A stretch of 64,000 nt of DNA from Tenacibaculum sp. 190524A05c (lineage in GTDB: Bacteria; Bacteroidota; Bacteroidia; Flavobacteriales; Flavobacteriaceae). Shown here piece after piece: positions 32,452-40,699 of this stretch. The notes below the pieces were generated by a model. That model worked only from the letters and a program-made list of their open reading frames with translations, made no database searches and was not told the DNA's origin. Every line of letters starts with the position of its first letter. Within the stretch, counting starts at the first letter, position 1. A program made the translations under genes and the position numbers. The stretch covers positions 524,501 through 588,500 of the forward strand of contig NZ_OZ038523.1 of assembly GCF_964036595.1 (NCBI RefSeq), written 5' to 3'.

Positions 32452-33894
32452 ATGAAAAAACTTCTTGCAATGGCGGTTGTGGCTGCCATGATTTCTTGTA
32501 AACAAGAAACTAAGGAAACTGATAAAACAACAGCACAAGTTGAGAATAAAACCAAGGATAATAAGGTAATTCAACCTATTTCAAATGAGGTGCTAGAAAC
32601 AGCAGTTATTTACGAAGCTAATATTCGTCAATATTCAAAAGAAGGAACTTTTGATGCGTTTACTAAAGATATTCCTCAGTTAAAGGAATTAGGAGTCAAA
32701 ATAATATGGTTAATGCCGGTATTTCCAATTTCTGAAACAAAGCGCAAAGCAACTGGAGGAAAAGACAGTAAGTTCGCTTCTGAATTTCCAGAAGAAGAAA
32801 GAGCGAAGTATTTAGGAAGTTATTATGCTGTTTCTGACTTCAAAAAAATCAATCCAGAGTTCGGAACAATTGAAGATTTCCGAAAACTTGTTAAAACAGC
32901 TCATGATAACGGTATTTATGTAATCTTAGATTGGGTGCCAAATCATACAGGTTGGGATCATACTTGGTTAACAACGAATTCTGATTTTTATACTAAGAAT
33001 GATAAAGGAGAAGTTATTCATCCGGAAGGAACTGATTGGACAGATGTTGCTGATTTAAATTATGATAATCCTGAATTAAGAAAAGAAATGATCAGCGATA
33101 TGTCATATTGGATTACTAAAGAGAATATTGATGGTTTCCGTTGTGATGTTGCAGGTTCTGTACCAACGGCATTTTGGCAAGAAGCTGTTCCTCAATTAAG
33201 AAAATTGAAAGATATTTTCATGTTAGCGGAAGCTTGGGAACCTGAATTATTAGAAGGTAACTTATTTGATATGGGATATGGTTGGGATCGTCACCACACC
33301 ATGAATCATATTGCAAAAGGAGAAGAGAATGTTATGGCTTGGCATAAAAACTCTTCTAAGGATGTGGCTAGATACGAGAAGGATGATATTCTAATGACTT
33401 TCGTAACAAATCATGATGAAAATTCTTGGAATGGTACAATTGAAGAGAGAATGGGAGAAAGTGCTGGTTTATTTACAACATTAAGTTACTTAGTTCCAGG
33501 AATGCCATTAATTTATTCGGGTCAAGAATATGGTTTAAATCACAGATTAAAGTTCTTTGAAAAGGACTCAATTCCAAAAACAAAAGGGAAGGAATGGAGT
33601 TTATTAAAGAAACTAGCAGAATTAAAACAAAGTAATAAAGCATTACATGGAGGTAAAGAGAAAGCGAGATATACAGTAATGATAGTAGAAAGTGATGATA
33701 TTTTAGCATTTCGTAAAGAAAAAGAAGAGGATGAAGTTGTATTTATAGGAAATCTATCTAAAGAAAAACAATCCCTTAAAATAGGAATAGATGGTGATTA
33801 TGTAGATTATTTTTCGGGAAAAGTTTTTAATTTTAAGACTAATTATAAATTTAATTTGTCACCATGGCAGTTTCATGTATTGGTAAAAAAATAA
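32452..33894 (+). CDS. GH13 alpha-amylase/alpha-glucosidase lipoprotein
   Basis: A 480-residue compact GH13 enzyme. The N-terminus (MKKLLAMAVVAAMISCKQETK) has a lipobox. Motifs are VILDWVPNHTGW, GFRCDVAGSVP (nucleophile Asp), FMLAEAWEP (acid/base Glu) and FVTNHDENSW. There is no carbohydrate-binding module, only a short C-terminal beta domain, so it probably acts on short oligosaccharides in the periplasm. It is the last gene of the plus-strand operon and is followed by a clear terminator. It is the fourth GH13 enzyme in the locus and differs from the other three in architecture. Confidence 0.88.
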   Translation: MKKLLAMAVVAAMISCKQETKETDKTTAQVENKTKDNKVIQPISNEVLETAVIYEANIRQYSKEGTFDAFTKDIPQLKELGVKIIWLMPVFPISETKRKATGGKDSKFASEFPEEERAKYLGSYYAVSDFKKINPEFGTIEDFRKLVKTAHDNGIYVILDWVPNHTGWDHTWLTTNSDFYTKNDKGEVIHPEGTDWTDVADLNYDNPELRKEMISDMSYWITKENIDGFRCDVAGSVPTAFWQEAVPQLRKLKDIFMLAEAWEPELLEGNLFDMGYGWDRHHTMNHIAKGEENVMAWHKNSSKDVARYEKDDILMTFVTNHDENSWNGTIEERMGESAGLFTTLSYLVPGMPLIYSGQEYGLNHRLKFFEKDSIPKTKGKEWSLLKKLAELKQSNKALHGGKEKARYTVMIVESDDILAFRKEKEEDEVVFIGNLSKEKQSLKIGIDGDYVDYFSGKVFNFKTNYKFNLSPWQFHVLVKK

Positions 33895-33930
33895 CATATG
33901 ACTTAAAGTTAAGAAAATAATACTTTAAAA

Positions 33931-33959
33931 AGAGAACGTAATTCACGTTCTCTTTTTTA
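33931..33959 (+). terminator. Rho-independent terminator closing the alpha-glucan operon
   Basis: AGAGAACGT / ACGTTCTCT stem with a five-base loop followed by six T residues, 36 bases after the last GH13 stop. Confidence 0.92.
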
Positions 33960-33976
33960 TTTTATTATAATTTCTT

Positions 33977-34000
33977 CTGACGGAATTATCATTTCGTCAG
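33977..34000. promoter_or_regulatory. Inverted repeat upstream of the DJ-1/PfpI gene
   Basis: CTGACG...CGTCAG, with further AAT/ATT pairing inside, spans 24 bases and lies 53 bases before the ATG at 34053. It may be an operator; no T-run follows. Confidence 0.4.
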
Positions 34001-34052
34001 TGTTTATGGGAGTTTATAACGTATTTCGTTAAAAATTTAAAATAGACGAAAG

Positions 34053-35144
34053 ATGTTTAAAAAATACCGATTCTTAAAAATTTCACTACTAAGTATTCTA
34101 AGTTTAGTACTTATTATCTTCTTGTTTGGTTACTGGTTTATCAATTTACTTCCAGCAAGAGACAAAACGTTGATGAGTAAAACAGTAAAGGAAATACCTT
34201 ACTTGAGTGAAAATGTGATTTCAAATAGGGGAAAGGTTTTAGTGGTTGTGACGAGTACTTCAATGATTGAAAAAAATCAGAAAAAAACAGGATACGAATT
34301 GACTGAACTTTCGCGTGCTTATTATGTTTTTCAAGCTAATGGGTTTGAAGTAGATATTGCGAGTCCGAAAGGAGGAAAACCTCCAGTTGTAATTGATGAT
34401 GAAGATATGGGAGTATATGATTATGCTTTTCTAAATGATAAAGAAGCACAATACAAATCAGAGAATACAATTCCACTTGATCAAATTAATTCTAGTGATT
34501 ATTCGGCAGTTTATATTGTAGGAGGAAAGGGAGCAATGTTTGATTTTCCAAATCATAAGAAACTACAATCATTAATTAAATCATTGTATCAATCAGATAA
34601 AGTGGTAGGAGCGGTATGTCATGGTCCAGCGGCTTTAATTAACGTTAAATTAGATAATGGTGATTATCTTCTTAAAAATAAGAATGTGAGTAGCTTTACT
34701 TCAAAGGAAGAATTATTTCTTATTCCAGAAGCTAAAACTGTTTTCCCGTTTCTTTTACAAGAAGAACTATCTTCAAAAGGAGCGAAGTTTAATGAAGGAA
34801 CCATGTATTTAGAACAAGTAAGTCATGATGATAATTTAATAACAGGTCAAAATCCATGGTCAACTTGGAAAGTTGCAGAGACTATGATTGCACAAATGGG
34901 ATATACTCCGAAAGATAGAAAGATTACTGAGGATGAATTGGCTATTAATGTGTTAAGCAAATACAATTCTCATGGAAAAAGTGAAGCAAAAAAACTGATT
35001 GGTAAAATTACCAAAGAAAGTAATTCTGTAAATAGAACTCTAATTGCTCAGCATGCTGTAATTGCTGCAATGAAGGGTGAAATTTCTACATTTTATGATT
35101 TAGTAACTCTAGTTTCTTTTTTAAAGAACATTGATAAAGATTAG
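34053..35144 (+). CDS. DJ-1/PfpI family protein with N-terminal membrane anchor
   Basis: A 363-residue protein. Residues about 8-30 (ISLLSILSLVLIIFLFGYWFI) form a membrane anchor or uncleaved signal. The core is a class I glutamine amidotransferase-like fold of the DJ-1/PfpI/Hsp31 group, with the nucleophile cysteine in VGAVCHGPAAL and an upstream YIVGGKGAMFDFP. Family members act as glyoxalases, chaperones or proteases; which applies here is not clear. A C-terminal extension of about 75 residues (TPKDRKITEDELAINVL onwards) is helical and unrecognised. The AraC-type regulator 34 bases downstream has its own -7 box, so the pair may be functionally related without being a strict operon. Confidence 0.8.
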   Translation: MFKKYRFLKISLLSILSLVLIIFLFGYWFINLLPARDKTLMSKTVKEIPYLSENVISNRGKVLVVVTSTSMIEKNQKKTGYELTELSRAYYVFQANGFEVDIASPKGGKPPVVIDDEDMGVYDYAFLNDKEAQYKSENTIPLDQINSSDYSAVYIVGGKGAMFDFPNHKKLQSLIKSLYQSDKVVGAVCHGPAALINVKLDNGDYLLKNKNVSSFTSKEELFLIPEAKTVFPFLLQEELSSKGAKFNEGTMYLEQVSHDDNLITGQNPWSTWKVAETMIAQMGYTPKDRKITEDELAINVLSKYNSHGKSEAKKLIGKITKESNSVNRTLIAQHAVIAAMKGEISTFYDLVTLVSFLKNIDKD

Positions 35145-35156
35145 ATGAAAAACAAT

Positions 35157-35164
35157 TAAATTTG
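35157..35164 (+). promoter_or_regulatory. Bacteroidota -7 box (TAAATTTG) for the AraC-type gene
   Basis: Exact consensus with a TTG at 35131-35133 upstream. It ends 14 bases before the TTG start at 35179 and so supports that unusual start codon, with an almost leaderless message. Confidence 0.6.
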
Positions 35165-35178
35165 ATAAAAATACGTGA

Positions 35179-36234
35179 TTGAATTACTCTGATATATTTC
35201 TTATTATTTTAAGTAGTGCAGGTTTGTTGCACGGTGTATTATTTGCCTTTTATTTATTGTTTTTTAAAAAGAAAAAAACAATTTCCAATACGATATTAGG
35301 TTTTGTTTTAATATTTATGGCGTTTAGAATTGGAAAATCAATTCTATTAAACTTTAGTCACGATTTAGAACCAATTTTTATATGTATTGGACTGGCATTT
35401 ATACTTTTAATTGGTCCATTTTTAAGATGGTATTTTAAAGGAATGACCACGGCTAACTTCAAATTATTAAAAATACATATTCCAGAAATTATTCCTTTTG
35501 TAATTGTATTCGGACTTAGTTTTTTGATAGCAGAATATTGGTTGCAACCTGATAACAAAGTCGCCATAATCATTTTTGCAAGTGTGTTGATATTTAGTTA
35601 TTTACATTTTTTGGTGTACATTTTTTTATGTTACAGAATATTAAGAAAGTCTAAAAAAAGTATAGATAATAGTAATTATACAAAATCACAAAAATCAATT
35701 TTAAATTGGTTAATATTATTGATCGTTAGTAGTTTAGTGATTTGGGTTTCGTATTTCTTAAACATTATTGAAAACTCTGTTCCATATATTATCGGACCTA
35801 TTTTATACAGTATTGTTATTTATTTTCTAACCTTTAAAGCTTTTCAATTAAACATAACCGAGGTTTCTGGAAGTGCTTTTAAAAAGAATGATGATTATGC
35901 ACTTTTTGAGCGAATATCAAGTTTAGTTATTGAAGAAGATTTGTATTTAGAATCAGATATTTCCTTGGCAAAATTGAGCAAGTTAATTGGTGTTACAGCT
36001 CAGAAAACTTCGGAGGTTATCAATGAATATAGTATCGGTAATTTTAATGATTTTATTAATTATAAAAGAGTTCAGAAAGCGAAAGAAATATTAAGTTCAG
36101 AACAAGGTCAAAATTACACAATCGCTTCTGTAGCTTTTGATGTAGGTTTCAATAGTTTGTCTTCATTCAATGCATCTTTTAAAAAGTTTGAAGGAATTAC
36201 TCCATCTATCTTCAAGAAAAACAGTGTTTTATAG
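35179..36234 (+). CDS. AraC family regulator with N-terminal membrane sensor domain
   Basis: A 351-residue protein. The first about 225 residues contain six to seven hydrophobic helices (for example SDIFLIILSSAGLLHGVLF and SILNWLILLIVSSLVIWVSYF), a membrane module common in Bacteroidota AraC regulators. The C-terminal about 100 residues are an AraC/XylS double HTH (SLAKLSKLIGVTAQKTSEVI and YTIASVAFDVGFNSLSSFNASFKKFEGITPS). The frame opens with TTG at 35179 right after an in-frame TGA, and there is no ATG until after the first membrane helix. The TTG start giving MNYSDIF is therefore adopted and agrees with the -7 box at 35157. The signal sensed is unknown. Confidence 0.85.
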   Translation: MNYSDIFLIILSSAGLLHGVLFAFYLLFFKKKKTISNTILGFVLIFMAFRIGKSILLNFSHDLEPIFICIGLAFILLIGPFLRWYFKGMTTANFKLLKIHIPEIIPFVIVFGLSFLIAEYWLQPDNKVAIIIFASVLIFSYLHFLVYIFLCYRILRKSKKSIDNSNYTKSQKSILNWLILLIVSSLVIWVSYFLNIIENSVPYIIGPILYSIVIYFLTFKAFQLNITEVSGSAFKKNDDYALFERISSLVIEEDLYLESDISLAKLSKLIGVTAQKTSEVINEYSIGNFNDFINYKRVQKAKEILSSEQGQNYTIASVAFDVGFNSLSSFNASFKKFEGITPSIFKKNSVL

Positions 36235-36312
36235 AAGTAATGCGCTTATTTTAACAGTTAGTTATCAGTGTTTTACCTACTTTTTTAGTAATTTTAAAGA
36301 AAATAGTGAATT

Positions 36313-36879
36313 ATGAGGACAGCATTTCTATACATATCGGTAGTTTTTTTAGTTATTGGATGTTCTTCAGCTAAAAAAACAGTTTCTCCAGAGCAACTAA
36401 AAAAGGTAGAAACAATTGTAACGAACAAATCATTTAAAATTGACTCTGATTGGGCATTTCCTATGGTTACTAGCTCACTAATTAGTTTACAAAATGCTGG
36501 TTTTTTTCCAAACACTAGTACAGCTAGTATGATTGATATTACGAGTCATAATCAATATTTTATTTTTAATAAAGATTCTGTAAACGCTAGCTTACCGTAT
36601 TATGGAGAAAGACAAATGGGAGCGGCTTATGATAGATCAAATAATGGAGGAATAGAATTCAATGGTGTTCCGGAAAATTACACGATGAATAAAACAAAGA
36701 GAGGAGACTACAGAATTAAATTTAAAATAAAAGATAAAAATGCATTAACTGAAACCTACAGAGTGGATGTTATGATTTATAAGAATATGTCAACCAAAAT
36801 CAATGTATTCAGCTCACATAGATTTAAAATCGAGTATAGAGGAAAATTGAAAGAGCTAGACAAGGATGCAGAAATTTAA
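36313..36879 (+). CDS. DUF4251 family lipoprotein
   Basis: A 188-residue lipoprotein; the signal MRTAFLYISVVFLVIGC has a lipobox at Cys17. The mature part shows the DUF4251 pattern: SFKIDSDWAFPMVTSS early, PYYGERQMGAAYDRSNNGGIEFNG in the middle, and a C-terminal YKNMSTKINVFSSHRFKIEYRG. The family is found almost only in Bacteroidota and has no known function. It stands alone, with a terminator-like hairpin just after it. Confidence 0.82.
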   Translation: MRTAFLYISVVFLVIGCSSAKKTVSPEQLKKVETIVTNKSFKIDSDWAFPMVTSSLISLQNAGFFPNTSTASMIDITSHNQYFIFNKDSVNASLPYYGERQMGAAYDRSNNGGIEFNGVPENYTMNKTKRGDYRIKFKIKDKNALTETYRVDVMIYKNMSTKINVFSSHRFKIEYRGKLKELDKDAEI

Positions 36880-36909
36880 TCTAAAATTTAATTAAAAGTT
36901 TTATTATAT

Positions 36910-36965
36910 GACCAGGCGATAAGTCTGGTTTTTTTATTTCCATGTTCCATTGGAATTATAGTATA
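36910..36965 (-). pseudogene. Duplicated 3' tail of rlmF (fragment)
   Basis: This 56-base block matches 37148-37203 with one difference (36945 T versus 37183 C). Read on the minus strand it encodes YTIIPMEHGNKKTRLIAW, the RlmF C-terminus, and continues SYNKTFN then stop, where the true gene reads SFIKSFQS then stop. It is therefore a broken copy of the end of rlmF, now lying after the DUF4251 gene. Its plus-strand reading ACCAG...CTGGTTTTTTT could serve that gene as a terminator. Confidence 0.75.
36911..36936 (+). terminator. Possible terminator of the DUF4251 gene
   Basis: ACCAG / CTGGT with a nine-base loop followed by seven T residues, 31 bases after the stop at 36879. It lies within the duplicated rlmF tail, so the terminator function may be secondary. 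Confidence 0.5.
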
Positions 36966-37016
36966 GCTTAATTTTAGATTGAATATTTTTATTTCTAATC
37001 TCACAATAAATTTAGG

Positions 37017-37100
37017 CGTCATTCCGAATTTATTTCGGAATCTCATAAAGTTACTAAAGAAACATTTATAATGAGAACCTGAAATAAATTCAGGTTGACG
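37017..37100. mobile_element. 84-bp MITE/REP-like element with 30-bp terminal inverted repeats
   Basis: The ends 37017-37046 and 37071-37100 are inverted copies that match at 24 of 30 positions and begin CGTCA. Each end is itself a hairpin (TTCCGAA/TTCGGAA and ACCTGAA/TTCAGGT), and the differences between the ends preserve pairing. It holds no gene. It lies between the two copies of the rlmF tail. Confidence 0.6.
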
Positions 37101-37122
37101 TTTCGTTATAAATTATGTAAAG

Positions 37123-37992
37123 TCATGATTGAAAACTTTTTATAAAAGACCAGGCGATAAGTCTGGTTTTTTTATTTCCATGCTCCATTGGAATTATAGT
37201 ATACTTTGCCTTTAGTTTTTTCAATTGTTTCTCAAGTTTTGGCAAATTTTCTTTTCTTGAAACTAAGCTTGTAAAATAACCTACTTGTGATTTAAAATCA
37301 ACACTCTGCTTAATCATACGCTTTAAAAACAGGGCTTCTCCGCCATTACACCACAATTCGCTATGTTGACCACCAAAATTTAATTCTGAGGCTCCTTTAC
37401 CTAAATTTTTAAGCTTCTGACTGGCATTTTTCGAAGCATCTTCTTCCGAAGTATAAAATGGAGGATTACACATCGTAAAATGGAAATAATCATCTTGCTG
37501 AATAATTCCTTTGAAAATATTAGCATTATCCATTTGTTGAATGATTTTTACTTTGTCCTTTAAATTAGTTGTAAAATCGATGTTTTTCCTTGCTGCTTCA
37601 ATACTTTGAGCATTAATATCGCAACCTACCATGTGCCAATTATAAACTTGAACACCCAAAATAGTATAAATAGCATTGGCACCAACACCAACATCTAGTC
37701 CTTTTACAGGTTCTTGTTCTTTGGCAATTATATCCGCAACATAATGAATATAATCTACCCGACTAGGAATGGGCGGACATAAAAATCCATCAGGAAGTTC
37801 CCAGTTTTCCAATTCATAATGATGAATTAATAGCGATTTGTTTAATTCTATAACTGCTTTAGGATTAGAAAAGTCAATCGTTAGAGAATTTGTATGTTTA
37901 TTTAACGTCACAAACTCCTGTAAAGTGGTATTAACTTTGATTAAACTATCAAAATTGTAAGATGAATTCTTATGTATATTTCTTGGATGCAT
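37123..37992 (-). CDS. rlmF: 23S rRNA (adenine(1618)-N(6))-methyltransferase RlmF
   Basis: A 289-residue SAM-dependent methyltransferase that modifies A1618 of 23S rRNA. The N-terminus MHPRNIHKNSSYNFDSLIK is typical of RlmF. The SAM site is LDVGVGANAIY (about 99-109), the catalytic NPPF motif is in MCNPPFYTSEEDA, and GGQHSELWCNGGE follows. The last residues MEHGNKKTRLIAWSF are the conserved RlmF ending, so this copy of the duplicated tail is the genuine one. A -7 box directly abuts the start, suggesting a nearly leaderless mRNA. Confidence 0.92.
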   Translation of the reverse strand: MHPRNIHKNSSYNFDSLIKVNTTLQEFVTLNKHTNSLTIDFSNPKAVIELNKSLLIHHYELENWELPDGFLCPPIPSRVDYIHYVADIIAKEQEPVKGLDVGVGANAIYTILGVQVYNWHMVGCDINAQSIEAARKNIDFTTNLKDKVKIIQQMDNANIFKGIIQQDDYFHFTMCNPPFYTSEEDASKNASQKLKNLGKGASELNFGGQHSELWCNGGEALFLKRMIKQSVDFKSQVGYFTSLVSRKENLPKLEKQLKKLKAKYTIIPMEHGNKKTRLIAWSFIKSFQS

Positions 37993-37999
37993 GAGAATT

Positions 38000-38007
38000 C
38001 AAAAGTA
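38000..38007 (-). promoter_or_regulatory. Bacteroidota -7 box (TACTTTTG) for rlmF
   Basis: Exact TAnnTTTG on the minus strand, eight bases from the rlmF ATG, so the message would have almost no leader. Confidence 0.6.
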
Positions 38008-38069
38008 TAAAAAAGGAAAATTGTTTCATTAATTTAAAGAGAAAAGAGTTTTTGTGTTTAATCTTTTTT

Positions 38070-38077
38070 TAAATTTG
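38070..38077 (+). promoter_or_regulatory. Bacteroidota -7 box (TAAATTTG) for the ligase-associated repair operon
   Basis: Exact consensus six bases before the ATG at 38084. It overlaps any message from the GTG at 38054 and thereby favours the downstream ATG. It is back to back with the rlmF promoter. Confidence 0.55.
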
Positions 38078-38083
38078 TTAAAC

Positions 38084-39112
38084 ATGGAAATCATCAAATT
38101 CACAAATAAAGGTATTTATTGTATTCCGGGTAAGTTCTATTTGGATCCTTGGTATCCTGTGGATTATGCTATTATTTCACACGGACACGCAGATCACGCA
38201 CGTTGGGGAATGAAACATTATTTGTGTCATACGCTGACGAAAAACATTATAAAACACAGAATTGGCGCGGATATATCTGTAGAAACTCTGAATTATAATG
38301 AACCTAAAACGATAAATGGTGTACAAGTTAGTTTTCATCCAGCAGGACATATTATTGGTTCTTGTCAAATTCGCTTAGAATATAAAGGTAAAGTTGTGGT
38401 GTTTTCTGGAGATTATAAAATTAAAGAAGATGGACTAACGACGCCTTTTGAATCCGTAAAATGTCATGAATTTATCACTGAAAGTACCTTTGGTTTACCG
38501 ATTTATAAATGGCAACCAGAGCATCTTTTAAAAGCTCAAATTCACGATTGGATTCAGACCAATCTTTCTAACAATAGAACCAGTGTCTTTTTTGGTTATT
38601 CTTTGGGTAAATCTCAAAGAATCATGAAACTCTTGGAAGATTTTGATGAAATCTATGTACACAATGCCATTCATCATATTAATAATGCGATAGAAACATC
38701 AGGAGTTGCTTTGCCAAAAACAATTCGACTAGATGGTAATTTTAAGAAAGACGATATGAAAAATAAGATTGTTATCATGCCACCAGCATTATTAGGAAGT
38801 AAATTATTGAAAAGGATTCCCAACTCGGCAACGGCTATTTGTTCTGGTTGGATGCAAATTCGTGGAAATAGACGCTGGCGCGGTGTTGATGCAGGATTCG
38901 TTGTTAGTGATCATGCAGATTGGGATGGTTTATTACTAGCGGTTAAAGCTTCAGAAGCAGAAAAAGTGTATGTGACTCATGGTTCACAAGCTTCATTTTC
39001 TCGATATTTAAATGAAATCGGAATTGAATCTGAAGAAGTAATTACGGAATACGGAGAAGAACAGATCAATTCAGAAGAAAAAAAGACTGTAGAAACAGCA
39101 GCATCAAAATAA
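38084..39112 (+). CDS. Ligase-associated DNA exonuclease (MBL fold)
   Basis: A 342-residue metallo-beta-lactamase/beta-CASP-type nuclease of the DNA-ligase-associated exonuclease family. The metal site is in ISHGHADHARWG (His, His, Asp, His), followed by HPAGHIIGS and FSGDYKI. The C-terminal region has ICSGWMQIRGNRRWRGVDAGFVVSDHADW and VYVTHGS, all typical. I start at ATG 38084 (MEIIKFTNKG); the GTG at 38054 in the same frame overlaps the promoter. Together with the next three genes it forms a conserved repair unit. Its role is probably processing of damaged DNA ends before ligation. The ligase ATG follows its stop with no gap. Confidence 0.9.
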   Translation: MEIIKFTNKGIYCIPGKFYLDPWYPVDYAIISHGHADHARWGMKHYLCHTLTKNIIKHRIGADISVETLNYNEPKTINGVQVSFHPAGHIIGSCQIRLEYKGKVVVFSGDYKIKEDGLTTPFESVKCHEFITESTFGLPIYKWQPEHLLKAQIHDWIQTNLSNNRTSVFFGYSLGKSQRIMKLLEDFDEIYVHNAIHHINNAIETSGVALPKTIRLDGNFKKDDMKNKIVIMPPALLGSKLLKRIPNSATAICSGWMQIRGNRRWRGVDAGFVVSDHADWDGLLLAVKASEAEKVYVTHGSQASFSRYLNEIGIESEEVITEYGEEQINSEEKKTVETAASK

Positions 39113-40699
39113 ATGAAGGCATTTACGCAACTTATCAATAGTATCGAAATAACGAATAAAACCAATGCTAAAATTGAAGCTTTGGTTCGTTACTTTGAAA
39201 CTGCTGAGGATAAAGATAAGTTGTGGATGATTGCCTTATTTACTGGTAAACGTCCTTCCAGACCCGTAAAATCTTCCTTAATGAAAGAATGGTGTATGGA
39301 AATTTCTAAAATTCCAGAATGGCTTTTTTTAGAGAGTTACAGTACTGTTGGAGATTTGGGTGAAACTTTGGCTTTATTATTACCTGATCCATTAAACACT
39401 ATAGAAAAACCGGTATATGAATGGATGGACGAATTGGTAGCATTAAAACCTAAAACAGAAGAAGAGAAAAAGGAGTATGTGCTCAAAGCTTGGAACGGAT
39501 TACAACCGCAGGAACGTTTGATTTTCAATAAGTTGATTGGTGGAAGTTTTAGAATTGGTGTATCTAAAAAAACATTAGTTAATGCTTTAGCGAAACTTAC
39601 CAATACAGATGTAAATCAATTGATGCATAGTATTATAGGGAATTGGGATATCAACACTATTACTTTTGATGAATTGCTTTCTGGAGCGCATATTAATTAT
39701 GATAATTCAAAACCTTATCCGTTTGCCTTGGCTTATAGTTTAGAGAAAGCATTGAACGAATTAGGAACAATTGAGGATTGGCAAATAGAGTATAAATGGG
39801 ATGGAATTCGTGGACAAATTGTTAAGCGAAATAACGAAATATTCATTTGGAGTAGAGGAGAAGAGTTGGTTACGAATCAGTTTCCTGAGTTAATTGAAGC
39901 ATTTCAAACTTGGGAAGGAGATTTTGTAATTGATGGTGAAATTTTGGCGATAAAGGATTCAAGTGTATTGCTATTTAATGATTTACAAAAGCGATTGAAT
40001 CGTAAAAACATCAGTAAAAAGTTATTACAGGAAGTTCCTATTGGATTTTATGCCTATGATATTATGGAATTGAATCAAGAAGATCTGAGGGAAACTCCTT
40101 TAGCATCGAGAAGAACCCAATTAGAAAATCTTTTTGAACATAATACTTCAGCGAATGTAAAATTGTCCGAAACCATCAATGTTCAAGATTGGAATGAATT
40201 GAATGCCATTCGAAATGAGTCTCGAAAGTTGAATTCCGAAGGTTTAATGCTCAAGCAAAAGAGTTCTACCTATCATATTGGAAGGAAAAAAGGAACTTGG
40301 TGGAAATGGAAAGTAGATCCGTTAACTATTGATGTTGTGATGATTTATGCACAAAAGGGTAGTGGACGAAGAAGTTCAAAGTATACAGATTATACGTTTG
40401 CTGTTAAAAAAGAGGATCAATTGGTTACCATTGCAAAAGCATATTCAGGATTAACAGATGCAGAAATTACTGAAATTAGTAGATGGGTAACGAAGAATGC
40501 AACTGAAAAATTTGGACCAGTACGAACTGTAAAACCTGAGTTAGTGTTTGAAATTGCATTTGAAGGAATTGCCTTGAGCAAACGACATAAATCTGGAGTT
40601 GCCTTACGTTTTCCAAGAATAAAACGTTGGAGAAGAGATAAAAAAGTAGATGAAATCGATACGATTGAATCTGTAAAAGATTTAATTTTCAAGCAATGA
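39113..40699 (+). CDS. ATP-dependent DNA ligase of the ligase-associated repair operon
   Basis: A 528-residue ATP-dependent DNA ligase. An N-terminal helical DNA-binding domain (1-200) precedes the nucleotidyltransferase core. Motif I is EYKWDGIRGQ with the AMP-accepting Lys228; then come WSRGEE (motif III region), FVIDGEI, SEGLMLK (motif IV) and TWWKWK (motif V). The C-terminal OB domain carries KRHKSGVALRFPRIKRWR. The sequence is of the bacterial repair type (PP_1105-like family), which supplements the NAD ligase LigA. Four bases at its end overlap the helicase start (ATGA), showing translational coupling. Confidence 0.93.
   Translation: MKAFTQLINSIEITNKTNAKIEALVRYFETAEDKDKLWMIALFTGKRPSRPVKSSLMKEWCMEISKIPEWLFLESYSTVGDLGETLALLLPDPLNTIEKPVYEWMDELVALKPKTEEEKKEYVLKAWNGLQPQERLIFNKLIGGSFRIGVSKKTLVNALAKLTNTDVNQLMHSIIGNWDINTITFDELLSGAHINYDNSKPYPFALAYSLEKALNELGTIEDWQIEYKWDGIRGQIVKRNNEIFIWSRGEELVTNQFPELIEAFQTWEGDFVIDGEILAIKDSSVLLFNDLQKRLNRKNISKKLLQEVPIGFYAYDIMELNQEDLRETPLASRRTQLENLFEHNTSANVKLSETINVQDWNELNAIRNESRKLNSEGLMLKQKSSTYHIGRKKGTWWKWKVDPLTIDVVMIYAQKGSGRRSSKYTDYTFAVKKEDQLVTIAKAYSGLTDAEITEISRWVTKNATEKFGPVRTVKPELVFEIAFEGIALSKRHKSGVALRFPRIKRWRRDKKVDEIDTIESVKDLIFKQ

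Noticed and set aside
36880..37122. CRISPR-like repeat array
   Set aside because: Only two copies of a 56-base block occur, they encode the rlmF tail, and the interval between them holds an inverted-repeat element rather than spacers.
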